NCBI GenBank assembly: GCA_910585945.1
Contig: CAJUHZ010000008.1
Coordinates: forward strand, 1-64,000
Length of the DNA stretch: 64,000 nt
Reading direction: 5' to 3'
DNA from: an uncultured Bilophila sp.
Lineage (GTDB): Bacteria > Desulfobacterota > Desulfovibrionia > Desulfovibrionales > Desulfovibrionaceae
Shown here: in pieces, positions 16,749 to 25,494 of the stretch
How the letters are laid out: every line of letters starts with the position of its first letter
How positions within the stretch are numbered: the first letter of the stretch is position 1
The notes under the pieces: generated by a model
Seen by the model: the letters and a program-made list of their open reading frames with translations, nothing else
Database searches by the model: none
Told to the model about the DNA's origin: nothing
Translations under genes and position numbers: made by a program

Positions 16749-17573
16749 ATGAATAAACAGAAAGCATTCCCTCCTTCCATGACACAGGGCGGAACAGTTT
16801 GCGAAAGGCGTGACAGAAAACTGTTGCCCAGACTTTTCGTTGTGCTTGCAGGGAGCGTTTTTTTGGGCGGGCTTGTTCCGGACTCACTTGGGGCGGCCCC
16901 CGTATCCACACCGCAAAATAGGCAACAGGATGTGGAACGGAACTCAACCATCACGAACAATTCCCAATCCATTTTCATCGGCGAAGATGAGGAAACAGGC
17001 GATCGCGTCATCAGGGTCACGCCGCCACGGCAGCCGGCGACGCAACAACCCTATATCCCGTATGTCATTCCCGAAGTATCCGTTCCTTGGCAGCCAGGCG
17101 GCGACCAGTACCCCCCAGGATGGGGGAACAATGGGGGGATGTATCCGCCTCAGCGTCCGGATCGCCCTCTTCCTCCCGGATCTTCCTTTCCACAGCCGGA
17201 TCGTCCGCCATACCCGCCGGGATCAGGAGGGAGCGACACCTCTTCTCCGTCGTATCCTTCCGTGCGTCCTCCCTACCCCGGAGGGACGCCAACCCCACCC
17301 GGCCGGCCGCCGGCAGGCGGAAATTGGGGCATCCCGCCCTACGGTCCCCCGTGGCCTGACGCCGGGCGACCGGGGCAGCCCGGCCAACCTGGCGATCCGT
17401 CATGGCGGCCCACATGGCGACCGCAGTGGACGCCCGGCCAAAGCGGTCCCAATGTCGGGGGAGCCTTTGTTTACCAACCGGGGCGGGAACTTCCCCGGTA
17501 TCCTGTAAACAATCATCCTTATGCGCCCCTTGGTCCTTCCGGGCCTGTGGTGCTTCCGCCAAACAGACGCTGA
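16749..17573 (+). CDS. proline/glycine-rich exported protein, unknown function
   Basis: The 274-residue product has a basic N-terminus and a hydrophobic signal segment (about residues 27-46) followed by a likely cleavage near LGAAPVS. About 45 Asn/Gln/Thr-rich residues come next, then from residue 95 a region dominated by Pro and Gly with recurrent PPYP, RPPYPG and GQPGQPGDP units. Aromatic residues are interspersed. There is no catalytic motif. Such composition fits an envelope or matrix-exposed extended protein. The ATG at 16749 follows AAGAGGAG. No recognised family, and neighbours give no clue. Confidence 0.7.
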   Translation: MNKQKAFPPSMTQGGTVCERRDRKLLPRLFVVLAGSVFLGGLVPDSLGAAPVSTPQNRQQDVERNSTITNNSQSIFIGEDEETGDRVIRVTPPRQPATQQPYIPYVIPEVSVPWQPGGDQYPPGWGNNGGMYPPQRPDRPLPPGSSFPQPDRPPYPPGSGGSDTSSPSYPSVRPPYPGGTPTPPGRPPAGGNWGIPPYGPPWPDAGRPGQPGQPGDPSWRPTWRPQWTPGQSGPNVGGAFVYQPGRELPRYPVNNHPYAPLGPSGPVVLPPNRR

Positions 17574-17601
17574 GCCGGCCTGCGCGCAACCTCCGACTCA
17601 G

Positions 17602-17757
17602 TTTCAAGAAGTCTTTTGTATATGACTTCTTTCGTCAGGCAGACCGTCTGACGCAGAGGCAAGACCTCGTGAGTGAGCCGAAAACCACGCCTTCGACAGA
17701 GCGGTTCTCGTAAGTCGCCACAGGGAGATTTATGAGAATGAGTTGTAAGGAATCTAT
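17602..17757 (+). repeat. dispersed repeat copy R2 (full length)
   Basis: The copy starts with AAGAAGTC (17606-17613) paired to GACTTCTT (17624-17631). A hairpin follows, CGTCAGGC (17633-17640) with GTCTGACG (17646-17653), then the core GCCGAAAACCACGC. The palindrome TCTCGTAAGTC (17706-17716) with GATTTATGAGA (17727-17737) is next, and the end is GAATGAGTTGTAAGGAA. The AAGGA in that end is the ribosome-binding site of the smr gene, whose ATG is seven bases further on. Confidence 0.75.
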
Positions 17758-18747
17758 ATGAGTGATGATAACGCCCTTGCGGGAGAAAACCCTTTTCGGC
17801 GTCTGGACAAGCGCCTTTTCCTCCGGGGCGAAGCAAAACGCTCGCCCGCACACGGGCGGACGTTGCCCAAACCGGCGCAGGATGCCGCCAGGATCGCCCC
17901 CGGGGAGGCGGACTCCTTGTCTTTTGCCGAAACGCTGTCGCCGGACGAGAATGCCGACGCGGCGACATTTCTTGCCGCCATGTCGGGGACGACACGTCTT
18001 GGAAGCCCCAAAGGATCTGCCTTGCGCAAGCATTTGCCCAAAGACGCTCCTTGCACAGACTTGAAAAATTCTGTTTTGATGGCTGATGCCGTCAAACCAG
18101 GTCAGTTTCCACGCAAACTCTCCCCGGCTTGCGTCCCCACGCAATCATCTTTCAATTCGGCTGAAACAGGCGACGATCAGACATTCACCGCCGCCATGCG
18201 TGGCGTGACGCCCTTGCCTGGCAAAGGGCGCAGCGTCACCCCCGAAGTTGTGCCGTCCGCGCCGCCTCCGGCAGAAGGCGATGACAATCCTCTTCAGGAT
18301 TTCATGGAAGGCAAAATCGAATTTGCCCTGGCGGCTACCGATGAATATATCGAAGGTCATGTGCTGGGGCTGGATTTGATCACCGTTGGCAAGTTGCAGG
18401 CCGGTCGCTACAGCCCGGAAGCCCATCTCGATCTGCATGGGTTGAACGCCGTTCAGGCATTCCAGACGCTGGTCGGATTTATCAAGGGAGCTTATCTCAA
18501 AGGCCAGCGCACACTCCTTGTAGTGCCGGGAAGAGGACGCAATTCTCCACATGGAATGCCCATCTTGCGGACAAAAGTGCAGGAATGGCTGACCCAGGAA
18601 CCCTTTCGCCGCGTTGTCCTTGCATTTTGTACGGCCCGCCCTGCGGACGGGGGGCCTGGAGCACTTTATGTGCTCATGCGAAAGAACAGAAAGAATCACG
18701 GCAAAGTATACTGGGATCGAAAGCCGACCGATCCGGATCTGCTTTAG
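17758..18747 (+). CDS. Smr-domain protein
   Basis: The 329-residue product ends in an Smr domain (about residues 222-315) with the DLHGL motif, 'VVPGRGRNSPHG' and 'VLAFCTARPADGGPGALYVL'. Smr domains are nucleases or nucleic-acid binders; in E. coli SmrB a similar domain cuts mRNA between collided ribosomes. Two short motifs upstream, TFLAAMSG and TFTAAMRGVTPL, resemble the F-x2-AM-x-GV-x-PL element of proteobacterial Smr proteins and may be an internal duplication. The N-terminal 200 residues are low in conservation. The ribosome-binding site lies in repeat R2. Confidence 0.85.
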   Translation: MSDDNALAGENPFRRLDKRLFLRGEAKRSPAHGRTLPKPAQDAARIAPGEADSLSFAETLSPDENADAATFLAAMSGTTRLGSPKGSALRKHLPKDAPCTDLKNSVLMADAVKPGQFPRKLSPACVPTQSSFNSAETGDDQTFTAAMRGVTPLPGKGRSVTPEVVPSAPPPAEGDDNPLQDFMEGKIEFALAATDEYIEGHVLGLDLITVGKLQAGRYSPEAHLDLHGLNAVQAFQTLVGFIKGAYLKGQRTLLVVPGRGRNSPHGMPILRTKVQEWLTQEPFRRVVLAFCTARPADGGPGALYVLMRKNRKNHGKVYWDRKPTDPDLL

Positions 18748-18754
18748 GGGCAGC

Positions 18755-18810
18755 CCTCATTAACCCGCCTGCTGCAAAGCCGCTTTTTCGCGGCGGGCGT
18801 TTTAATGAGG
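18755..18810 (+). terminator. terminator after the smr gene
   Basis: A nested hairpin: CCTCATTAA (18755-18763) pairs with TTAATGAGG (18802-18810), CCCGCC (18764-18769) with GGCGGG (18792-18797), and an inner GCCGC pairs with GCGGC. TTTT follows the inner stem at 18800-18803. It lies seven bases past the smr stop. Confidence 0.6.
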
Positions 18811-19021
18811 ACTGACCTTGGATTTTCTGGGACTACGGGCCTTCTGCCCCCTGCCGGCATCAGAAAGTCTTTTTATTTTAGTCGAGAGTACCGCAAGGAT
18901 ATGCTCCCTTTGCAAAAGGCTTTCTGCGTTGGCGAAGAACAGAATTGCTCGTAGCGCCGACAGACGCTGGCCGGCAAAACGGGACCATTCTGAAAACATG
19001 CCGAAAACTTCGGGAGGAACC

Positions 19022-20320
19022 ATGCAGCGCTTTTCCAGGGGCTTTCTCAATGTGCTGTCCATGGAGGAAGTCACAGCGCGGCTGACTGCGTTTCCGCATT
19101 TGGAAAAGTTGACAGGAAAGGCTGCGCTTTCGCTGTACGACGACGCGTTGCTGGAAGGCGGCCATGTGCTGGCCGAGGATATCGTCGCTTTGGAAGATCT
19201 GCCCCCGGCGGATCGAGCGGCTATGGACGGTTACGCCGTAAGAGCTGCTGATCTTTTTGGGGCTTCAGCGTCCAATCCGGTTTGGCTTGACTGTATAGGA
19301 CAGGTCTCCATCGATCAGATCCCAGATTTTACTGTGGGACCCGGACAATGTGCAGCCATTGTTACCGGTGGACGCCTGCCCCGGGGAAGCGATGCGGTCA
19401 TCATGGTGGAATACACGAGCGAATTCGGAGCAGGCGTGGTGGAAATGCGCCGTTCGGCGGCCCCGGGAGAGCATGTGCTGTGCAAGGGAGAAGATGCCGC
19501 CAAAGGAGAAACCGCGCTCACGGCCGGAACGTTGCTCCGTCCGCAGGAGCTTGGCCTGCTGGCAGGTCTCGGCGTTGTCGCTGTCCCGGTAATACGCCGG
19601 CCGCGCGTGGCGTTGCTTTCCACCGGGGATGAGCTTGTCCCGCCGGAACAAACGCCCGAAAGCGGCTGTATCCGGGATGTGAACAGCGTGGCTCTTGCCG
19701 CCATGATCCGAAATGCGGGGTGCAAGGCGCACTGCTTCGGCATTGTTCCCGATCAGCTTGACGAACTGACGCGCATGCTTGGCAAAATCCTTGCCCAGGA
19801 GCCGGCCCCGGATGTTCTTTTTCTTTCAGGCGGCAGTTCGGTCGGCGTGCGGGATCTGACGATGGACGCCCTGGCTTCCTTCAAGAATACAGAAATATTC
19901 TGCCACGGCGTTGCGTTGAGTCCGGGCAAACCACTCATTCTGGCACGTTGCGGTTCCACCTTCATTTGGGGACTGCCAGGGCAAATGACCTCCGCGCAAG
20001 TTGTCATGCTGACGCTGGGCCTGCCCTTTCTCCGGCATCTGGCCGGGTGGAAAAACGCTTTTGATCAGCGCTTGTGGCGCTCCCAGCCGGCCGTGCTCAT
20101 GCGCAATGTCGCTTCGCGGCAAGGGCGGGAAGACTATGTGCGGGTACGGCTCCAGTTTCCCGAAAGCGGTGAGGCAGGCGCCCTCCCCACCGCTGTTCCG
20201 CTCCTTGGGGGGGGCGGCGTGTTGCGGACGCTGCTCCAGGCGCACGGCGTCATCCGCATTTCGGCGCGCAAGGAGGGGCTTGAAGCCGGAACCCCGGTGA
20301 ATGTTCTGCTTTTCAAGTAG
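19022..20320 (+). CDS. moeA: molybdopterin molybdenumtransferase
   Basis: MoeA inserts molybdenum (or tungsten) into adenylylated molybdopterin. The 432-residue product has the N-terminal MoeA segment 'PPADRAAMDGYAVRAADLFG', the MoCF-like region 'RVALLSTGDELVPP', 'FLSGGSSVGVRDLTMDAL' and 'LSPGKPLILARCG', and a C-terminal beta domain. The ATG at 19022 has GGAGGAACC before it; the open frame continues upstream without similarity. An in-frame run of eight G (20207-20214) lies near the 3' end. Molybdenum or tungsten enzymes such as formate dehydrogenase are the expected clients. Confidence 0.93.
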   Translation: MQRFSRGFLNVLSMEEVTARLTAFPHLEKLTGKAALSLYDDALLEGGHVLAEDIVALEDLPPADRAAMDGYAVRAADLFGASASNPVWLDCIGQVSIDQIPDFTVGPGQCAAIVTGGRLPRGSDAVIMVEYTSEFGAGVVEMRRSAAPGEHVLCKGEDAAKGETALTAGTLLRPQELGLLAGLGVVAVPVIRRPRVALLSTGDELVPPEQTPESGCIRDVNSVALAAMIRNAGCKAHCFGIVPDQLDELTRMLGKILAQEPAPDVLFLSGGSSVGVRDLTMDALASFKNTEIFCHGVALSPGKPLILARCGSTFIWGLPGQMTSAQVVMLTLGLPFLRHLAGWKNAFDQRLWRSQPAVLMRNVASRQGREDYVRVRLQFPESGEAGALPTAVPLLGGGGVLRTLLQAHGVIRISARKEGLEAGTPVNVLLFK

Positions 20321-20387
20321 GTGTACGCTGCAAGGAAAGGCCGATTTCCCTTTCGGGAACCCGGCCGTCCGAAGCCAAATCCGAATT

Positions 20388-20427
20388 GCAAAACAATACT
20401 TGCGTATTCATACACAAGTTGTTTTGC
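20388..20427. repeat. 40-base palindrome, family B copy 1
   Basis: GCAAAACAA and CTTG on the left arm pair with CAAG and TTGTTTTGC on the right, with a two-base bulge. It lies between the convergent stops of moeA and the YHS gene and could terminate both. An element of the same 40-base length and matching ends occurs at 45365-45404. Confidence 0.6.
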
Positions 20428-20428
20428 A

Positions 20429-20716
20429 CTATGAATTCTGGTCAGTCGTGCCCGTTTCGGGCAACCGCCCAATGCGTTTCAAAAATTGTTCCCGACACTC
20501 GTAGCTGCAAAAACGGTGAACTGTTGCCCCATCGCGGACAGTGATGGCGCTGTCCGCATCAATATAGGCTCCACATACAGGATCTTTGACCATTTCGCCG
20601 GTGGCGACAAGGTGCTCCTTTTCCTTGTCCCCGTCTTCTGCCTTTTTCTTGCGATCATTGAGAAACATACGATAAAGGGCATAACCGGCCAGCACAAGAA
20701 TCACCCATTTCCACAT
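20429..20716 (-). CDS. small membrane-anchored YHS-domain protein
   Basis: The 95-residue product begins MWKWVILVLAGYALYRMF, a single membrane helix. A charged stretch follows, then a YHS-like metal-binding domain with 'VKDPVCGAYID' and 'HRFCSYECREQFL', where three cysteines and a histidine are candidate ligands. It resembles the PP0621-type family of unknown role. The ATG at 20716 has GGAG eight bases before it; a 13-codon upstream extension is unlikely. Repeat copy R3 lies directly upstream with its conserved end towards this start. Confidence 0.75.
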   Translation of the reverse strand: MWKWVILVLAGYALYRMFLNDRKKKAEDGDKEKEHLVATGEMVKDPVCGAYIDADSAITVRDGATVHRFCSYECREQFLKRIGRLPETGTTDQNS

Positions 20717-20739
20717 ACATATACTCCACAAGTGGTTAT

Positions 20740-20882
20740 TCCGTTCGCATATCATAAATCCCCTGTGGGCGATTTATGAGGATCGCTTCACCGAAAATTG
20801 CGGCTGTCGGCTTGCTCACAGTGGCCAAGCCGTCGCGTCGGGCTGCCCGCCTGTCGGGAGAAATCATTATGTGACTTCATGA
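20740..20882 (-). repeat. dispersed repeat copy R3 (full length)
   Basis: Read on the plus strand it is a reversed copy. It has TCATAAATC (20752-20760) paired perfectly with GATTTATGA (20771-20779), the core ACCGAAAATTGCGGCTGTCGG, a GC-rich hairpin region (20825-20860) and AAATCATTATGTGACTTCATG at the far end. The palindrome end faces the YHS gene start at 20716, 36 bases away. The folK stop lies three bases beyond the other end. Confidence 0.7.
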
Positions 20883-20884
20883 CC

Positions 20885-21418
20885 CTATTGGTAAATACGT
20901 TTTCCTTCAAGCCGATAAGCCAGTTTCTTCAGAAGAAGGCGGGGCGTGTCATCGCCGGGCCGCCTTCCGGGAATACGCAAATCGGGCGCAAGGTCACACA
21001 ACGGGGCAAGGACAAAAGCTCGTTCCGGCAAACGCGGGTGCGGCAAAAAGAGTTCCGGCCCGGCCCGCTGTTCATCGTCGAACAACAACAGGTCCAAATC
21101 AATGATCCTTGGACCAAAGCGGAGCGTTGCGCCGTCACGCCGACGCCCCATGCACGCTTCGCACTGATGGAGCAACGCCAGCATACGTTCGGCGCTCACG
21201 CCGGAGAGGCATAGCAGGCGCGCGACCTGATTGGCAAACCAAGGCTGTTCCCGAAGATTTTGGGGTTCGGTCATATAGATGGCCGATACGCCGTCTACCC
21301 GAAACCAAGGTTGATCCGTCAGTATTGCGAGAGCCTTGGCGAGATTGGCCTCAGGCCCGCCCCATTCGGATTCAAGATTGGAACCCAGGCTGATATACAC
21401 TGTATGCGCGTAGTTCAC
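20885..21418 (-). CDS. folK: 6-hydroxymethyl-dihydropterin pyrophosphokinase
   Basis: FolK transfers pyrophosphate from ATP to 6-hydroxymethyl-7,8-dihydropterin in folate synthesis. The product (about 177 residues) shows 'VYISLGSNLESEWG', 'YMTEPQNLREQPWFANQV', 'CEACMGRRRDGATLRFGPR', the signature 'IIDLDLLLFDDE' and 'LPHPRLPERAFVLAPL'. An ATG at 21541 would add 41 unrelated residues and has no ribosome-binding site. The GTG at 21418 has GGAG ten bases before it and gives a normal length, so I prefer it. It is divergent from xerD. Confidence 0.9.
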   Translation of the reverse strand: MNYAHTVYISLGSNLESEWGGPEANLAKALAILTDQPWFRVDGVSAIYMTEPQNLREQPWFANQVARLLCLSGVSAERMLALLHQCEACMGRRRDGATLRFGPRIIDLDLLLFDDEQRAGPELFLPHPRLPERAFVLAPLCDLAPDLRIPGRRPGDDTPRLLLKKLAYRLEGKRIYQ

Positions 21419-21669
21419 ACCGAAACTCTGCTCCAGCAGTGCGCAGTCTGTCAATATCCTTTGTACAGATGTACAGACGAGGGAGGTGACCGCGAGTGGC
21501 GGAATCTGTCCGAAACCACAGAAAACCTTATCTACATTCAAAATAATTTACTGTATTTTCAATATGTTGTCACTGATCATCCGACTACCCTGCATGGACT
21601 GCCCCCCGTGGACAGAACGCGCGTTGGAAGACTTGTCGGAATGCGTGTCCCGGTGTACCGTCCCAACCA

Positions 21670-22641
21670 ATGAATCGCTCACACGTGCCCCCCTCGCCCG
21701 ACGAAACAGCGGAATCCTTTCCGGCCCATCTGGCTTGGGCGTGGCTTGACAGCCTCTTGTTCCAACGCGGACTGTCCCGCAACACGGTGATTGCATACGG
21801 GCAGGATCTGGACGCGTTGCGCGACTTTCTCGAAGAAGCGGCTCTGCCGCTTGTGCAGCTTGATGATGAAAGTCTGCTGCTTTACGCGGCATGGTTGCGC
21901 CGGCGCGGGGATACCAACCGATCCCTGGCCCGACGTCTTTCCTCGTTGCGCTCTTTTCTTGGCTGGTGTGTGGAGGAAGGAATTCTGCCCAGCAATCCCG
22001 CCGCTCTGATGAGCGCTCCCAAAATCCCTTCCCTCTTGCCGGAAGTGCTCAGCCGGGAAGAAGTGCTGGCCATGCTGGGCGCTCCGGATCAGACGGCCAA
22101 GCTTGGCCGGCGGGACAGAACCATGCTTGAGCTGCTTTACGCGGCGGGGATGCGAGTTTCCGAACTCATTGGCCTGCGTCCTCTGGATTTGGATCTGCAG
22201 CGCGGAGTCGTTCGAATCGTGGGCAAAGGCAACAAGGAACGTCATGTTCCCCTGCATGATGAGGCCGTTTCGAGCGCTGCCGCGTATCTGAACAACACGC
22301 GGCCGCTTTTCTGTCCGATACAGGATTATGTCTTCCTCAACCGCTCCGGGAAGGGACTCACCCGTCAGGCTGTATGGAAGCTGATAAAGCGGTACGCGCT
22401 GGCGGCCGGAATCCGAAAAAATATTTCACCCCATACGTTTCGGCATTCTTTTGCAACGCATCTGTTGGAAGGTGGGGCGGATCTGCGTTCCGTACAGCTC
22501 CTGCTCGGACATGCCGACCTGAATGCCACGGAACTGTATACGCATGTTCAAAGCGACAGGCTGAAACGAATCCACAGTATGCATCACCCCCGATCGCGTA
22601 TCGATTCTTCTCCGGTCCCGCCCGGCGAGAATCCGGATTAG
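21670..22641 (+). CDS. xerD: tyrosine recombinase XerD/XerC family
   Basis: The 323-residue site-specific recombinase has a SAM-like N-terminal core-binding domain (about residues 18-110) and a catalytic domain with all expected residues. These are Arg in GMRVSELIGL, Lys in GKGNKERHVPL, His and Arg in HTFRHSFATHLLEGG, His in LLGHADLN and the nucleophile Tyr in ELYTHV. Xer proteins resolve chromosome dimers at dif. XerD fits better than XerC on overall look, but the two cannot be separated here. It is probably housekeeping; there are no integron or phage genes near it. The ribosome-binding site is weak. Confidence 0.88.
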   Translation: MNRSHVPPSPDETAESFPAHLAWAWLDSLLFQRGLSRNTVIAYGQDLDALRDFLEEAALPLVQLDDESLLLYAAWLRRRGDTNRSLARRLSSLRSFLGWCVEEGILPSNPAALMSAPKIPSLLPEVLSREEVLAMLGAPDQTAKLGRRDRTMLELLYAAGMRVSELIGLRPLDLDLQRGVVRIVGKGNKERHVPLHDEAVSSAAAYLNNTRPLFCPIQDYVFLNRSGKGLTRQAVWKLIKRYALAAGIRKNISPHTFRHSFATHLLEGGADLRSVQLLLGHADLNATELYTHVQSDRLKRIHSMHHPRSRIDSSPVPPGENPD

Positions 22642-22646
22642 GCCAC

Positions 22647-22696
22647 GATTCATTGAAAGTCTGTCCACGAAAAGCCGAGAGCTTCCGGCCGGCAAG
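22647..22696 (-). repeat. dispersed repeat, core fragment
   Basis: GATTCATTG is followed by CCACGAAAAGCCGAGAGC and TTCCGGCCGGCAAGG, resembling the core fragments at 52366-52420 and 40583-40640. It starts six bases after the xerD stop. It is too degenerate for certainty. Confidence 0.4.
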
Positions 22697-22746
22697 GCAT
22701 TTCCCATCCGCCCCATGCACCACCACATGTTCCAAAGGAACCTTGC

Positions 22747-25494
22747 ATGACGATCCCCGACAGCCCCGTGTCCACCCTCATCACCTGTCACAGCAATGCG
22801 GATTGGGACGGCCTCTCATCCATGCTCGGCCTTTCGCTTTTGTATCCCGACGCCTGTCTGATTTTTCCCGGAAGCATGGAAAAAACATTGCTCCGTTTTT
22901 TTACAGAGACAATCGAACCGCTTTTCCGCTTCAAATCTTCCAGAGAAATCGATCCGCACGGCGTTCGGCTTCTCGTGATTGCGGATACCCGCCAGCGTTC
23001 GCGGCTGGCGCATATTGAAGACGTTCTGCGTGTTCCGGGCGTGGAAATCCATGTATGGGACCATCACCCGGAACCGGAAACGCGCGACGCCGTTCCCGCC
23101 GCCTTCCAGCATGTCGCCCCTGTTGGATCGACATGTACGCTGGTCTGTCGCGCCCTTGCGGCTCAAAACATTTCCGTGAAGTGCGAAATGGCGACGTTGC
23201 TCGGGCTTGGCGTGTACGCGGATACAGGCGCGTTCACTTATACATCCACAACGCCGGAAGATTTTCGGGCCGCCGCCTGGCTCAAAGAGCGGGGGATGGA
23301 GCTTCCGGTCATTGCGGATCTCATCCGGCATGACATGACAAGCGCCCATGTCAAGATTCTCCATTCGCTCATTGATTCCGCAACGGTGCATGAGGCGGGA
23401 GCATACCATATCGTCATAACCGAAGCGGCATCCGAAACATTCATCGGCGATTTTGCTTATCTTGCCCAAAAATTCATGGAAATGGAGCCGTGCCACGTTC
23501 TTTTCGCCCTGGCTAATATGGACGACAAGGTGCAGCTTGTGGCTCGCAGCCGGATCGACGCTGTGGATGTGAGCGAAATATGCAAAAGCCTCGGCGGAGG
23601 CGGACACCGCTTTGCCGCCTCGGCTTCCATCAAGGGGATGACGATTCCCGAAGTGCGCGACGCCATCTTTCGCTGGGTCTACGCCAAGACGCATCCGGAC
23701 AAGCGCGCCGGAGATCTCATGTCTTCACCCGCGCGCGGCGTGGAGGAGCAGCGGACGATCAAGGAAGCGGAAACCGTCATGAACCGCTACGGACTGAAAG
23801 CGGTTCCCATTTTTCGCACGGGGACCCGTCAGTGCGTCGGCTACATGGAAGGTCAGGTAGCTTCCAAAGCCGTAACGCATGGCCTTGGCAACATGCCTGT
23901 TTCCATCTACATGCGGCGCGACATGCTCACGGCGCACCCTGACGCTTCGCTGCAACGGCTGGTGGAAATCATCATCGGCGCTCGCCAACGACTTATTCCC
24001 ATTGTGGAAAAAAACGACGTCATCGGCGTGGTGACGCGCACCGACCTGATCAATCTTTTTGTGGAAGAACCCGGGGGCATCCCTCTTCCACACGAGACTG
24101 ACAAGCAGGAGCGCGATCTCTCCAAGGTGATGCGTTCACGTCTGTCCCGCCCGCTGCTGAACCTGTTGGGCCGGGCCGGCGCTCTGGGCGATCGCCTTGG
24201 CGTCAATGTGTACGCCGTTGGCGGTTTTGTGCGGGATCTGGCGTTAAGCCGCCCTTCCACAGAGTTCGACGACGTGGATCTGGTAGTGGAGGGCGACGGC
24301 ATAGCTTTCGCCAAGGAGCTTGCGCGAGAGCTTGGCGGGCGCGTCAGGGAGCACAAAACCTTCATGACGGCGCTCGTCATCTACCACGATGAAGACGGAC
24401 GCGAACAGCGCCTGGATGTGGCCACGGCCAGGCTGGAGTATTACGAATATCCGGCGGCCCTGCCGACGGTGGAACTCTCCTCGATCAAGATGGATCTTTT
24501 TCGCCGTGATTTCACCATCAACGCCATGGCCTTGCGGCTCAACGCCACGGCTTTCGGCCACCTTGTGGATTTCTTCGGCGGACGGAGCGATATCCAGAAA
24601 AAAATCATTCGGGTCATCCACGCCCTCAGCTTTATTGAAGATCCGACACGCATTCTCAGAGCGGTGCGCTTTGAGCAGCGTTACGGCTTTCGCATCAGCA
24701 TCCAGGGTGAAAAACTGATCAAAAACGCGCTTTCTCTCAAGCTGATGGAGCGGCTTTCCGGTTCACGCATCGTGCATGAACTCAATCTTCTTTTTCATGA
24801 GTCCGCTCCCTTTACCTGTCTCTCGCGTCTGGATCGGCTGGGAGTCTTGGAGGCCATTCATCCGACATTGTCGCTCAATCGGGAAAAAAACGATCTGCTG
24901 GTCTCCCTGAGTGAAGTCCTGGACTGGTATCATCTGCTCTATGCCGACGAACTTCCCTCTGTCAGCACCGTCTATCTGCTGGCGCTGTGCAGCGGGGCGT
25001 CTCCGGAGGCGACGGCTGAAGTCTTTGAGCGCCTTGGCCTTGCCAAGACGGCCCGGCGGGATTTGCTTGCTCTGCGTCAGGAGATCCGCACCGCCTGTTC
25101 CCGGCTCTCCGCCTGGGGCAAAACGCGCAAGACAGGCGACACGCTGATCAGTCAACTGTGCGCCCTCCTCGCCCCGCTTTCGCTGGAGGGCGCCCTGTAT
25201 GTGATGGCGCGCACGCCGGATGAAGAACTCAGGAGCTTTGTCTCCCAGTACATCTACAAGTGGCGTCATGTCAGGACGGATATCACCGGTGAAGATCTGA
25301 AGACGCTGGGGTTGCCGGAAGGCCCGCGCTACGGCGAAATCATGCGAACGATTCTGGCGGCCAAGCTGGACGATCAGGCCCCCACACGGGAAGCGCAACT
25401 TGCCCTTGCGAAACAGCTTGTTGCAGCGGCGCAGGCGCTTCCGGATCCATCGGACAGCCGTGCGAATCGTCCTGACGGAACGACGTCACAGTAA
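22747..25494 (+). CDS. DHH-CBS-tRNA nucleotidyltransferase fusion
   Basis: The 915-residue protein joins three modules. The first is a DHH/DHHA1 phosphoesterase (about 1-310; 'CHSNADWDGL', 'VWDHHPEPE', 'LGGGGHRFAAS'). The second is a CBS pair (about 320-440). The third is a class II tRNA nucleotidyltransferase/poly(A) polymerase head (about 475-620; 'VYAVGGFVRDLAL', 'FDDVDLVVEGDG', 'RRDFTINAMALRL') with an RNA-binding tail. Related multidomain enzymes add A or CCA to tRNA 3' ends, and some lineages split CCA- and A-adding activities. The DHH part may trim or degrade oligonucleotides. Its stop overlaps the mgtE stop by nine bases. Confidence 0.9.
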   Translation: MTIPDSPVSTLITCHSNADWDGLSSMLGLSLLYPDACLIFPGSMEKTLLRFFTETIEPLFRFKSSREIDPHGVRLLVIADTRQRSRLAHIEDVLRVPGVEIHVWDHHPEPETRDAVPAAFQHVAPVGSTCTLVCRALAAQNISVKCEMATLLGLGVYADTGAFTYTSTTPEDFRAAAWLKERGMELPVIADLIRHDMTSAHVKILHSLIDSATVHEAGAYHIVITEAASETFIGDFAYLAQKFMEMEPCHVLFALANMDDKVQLVARSRIDAVDVSEICKSLGGGGHRFAASASIKGMTIPEVRDAIFRWVYAKTHPDKRAGDLMSSPARGVEEQRTIKEAETVMNRYGLKAVPIFRTGTRQCVGYMEGQVASKAVTHGLGNMPVSIYMRRDMLTAHPDASLQRLVEIIIGARQRLIPIVEKNDVIGVVTRTDLINLFVEEPGGIPLPHETDKQERDLSKVMRSRLSRPLLNLLGRAGALGDRLGVNVYAVGGFVRDLALSRPSTEFDDVDLVVEGDGIAFAKELARELGGRVREHKTFMTALVIYHDEDGREQRLDVATARLEYYEYPAALPTVELSSIKMDLFRRDFTINAMALRLNATAFGHLVDFFGGRSDIQKKIIRVIHALSFIEDPTRILRAVRFEQRYGFRISIQGEKLIKNALSLKLMERLSGSRIVHELNLLFHESAPFTCLSRLDRLGVLEAIHPTLSLNREKNDLLVSLSEVLDWYHLLYADELPSVSTVYLLALCSGASPEATAEVFERLGLAKTARRDLLALRQEIRTACSRLSAWGKTRKTGDTLISQLCALLAPLSLEGALYVMARTPDEELRSFVSQYIYKWRHVRTDITGEDLKTLGLPEGPRYGEIMRTILAAKLDDQAPTREAQLALAKQLVAAAQALPDPSDSRANRPDGTTSQ

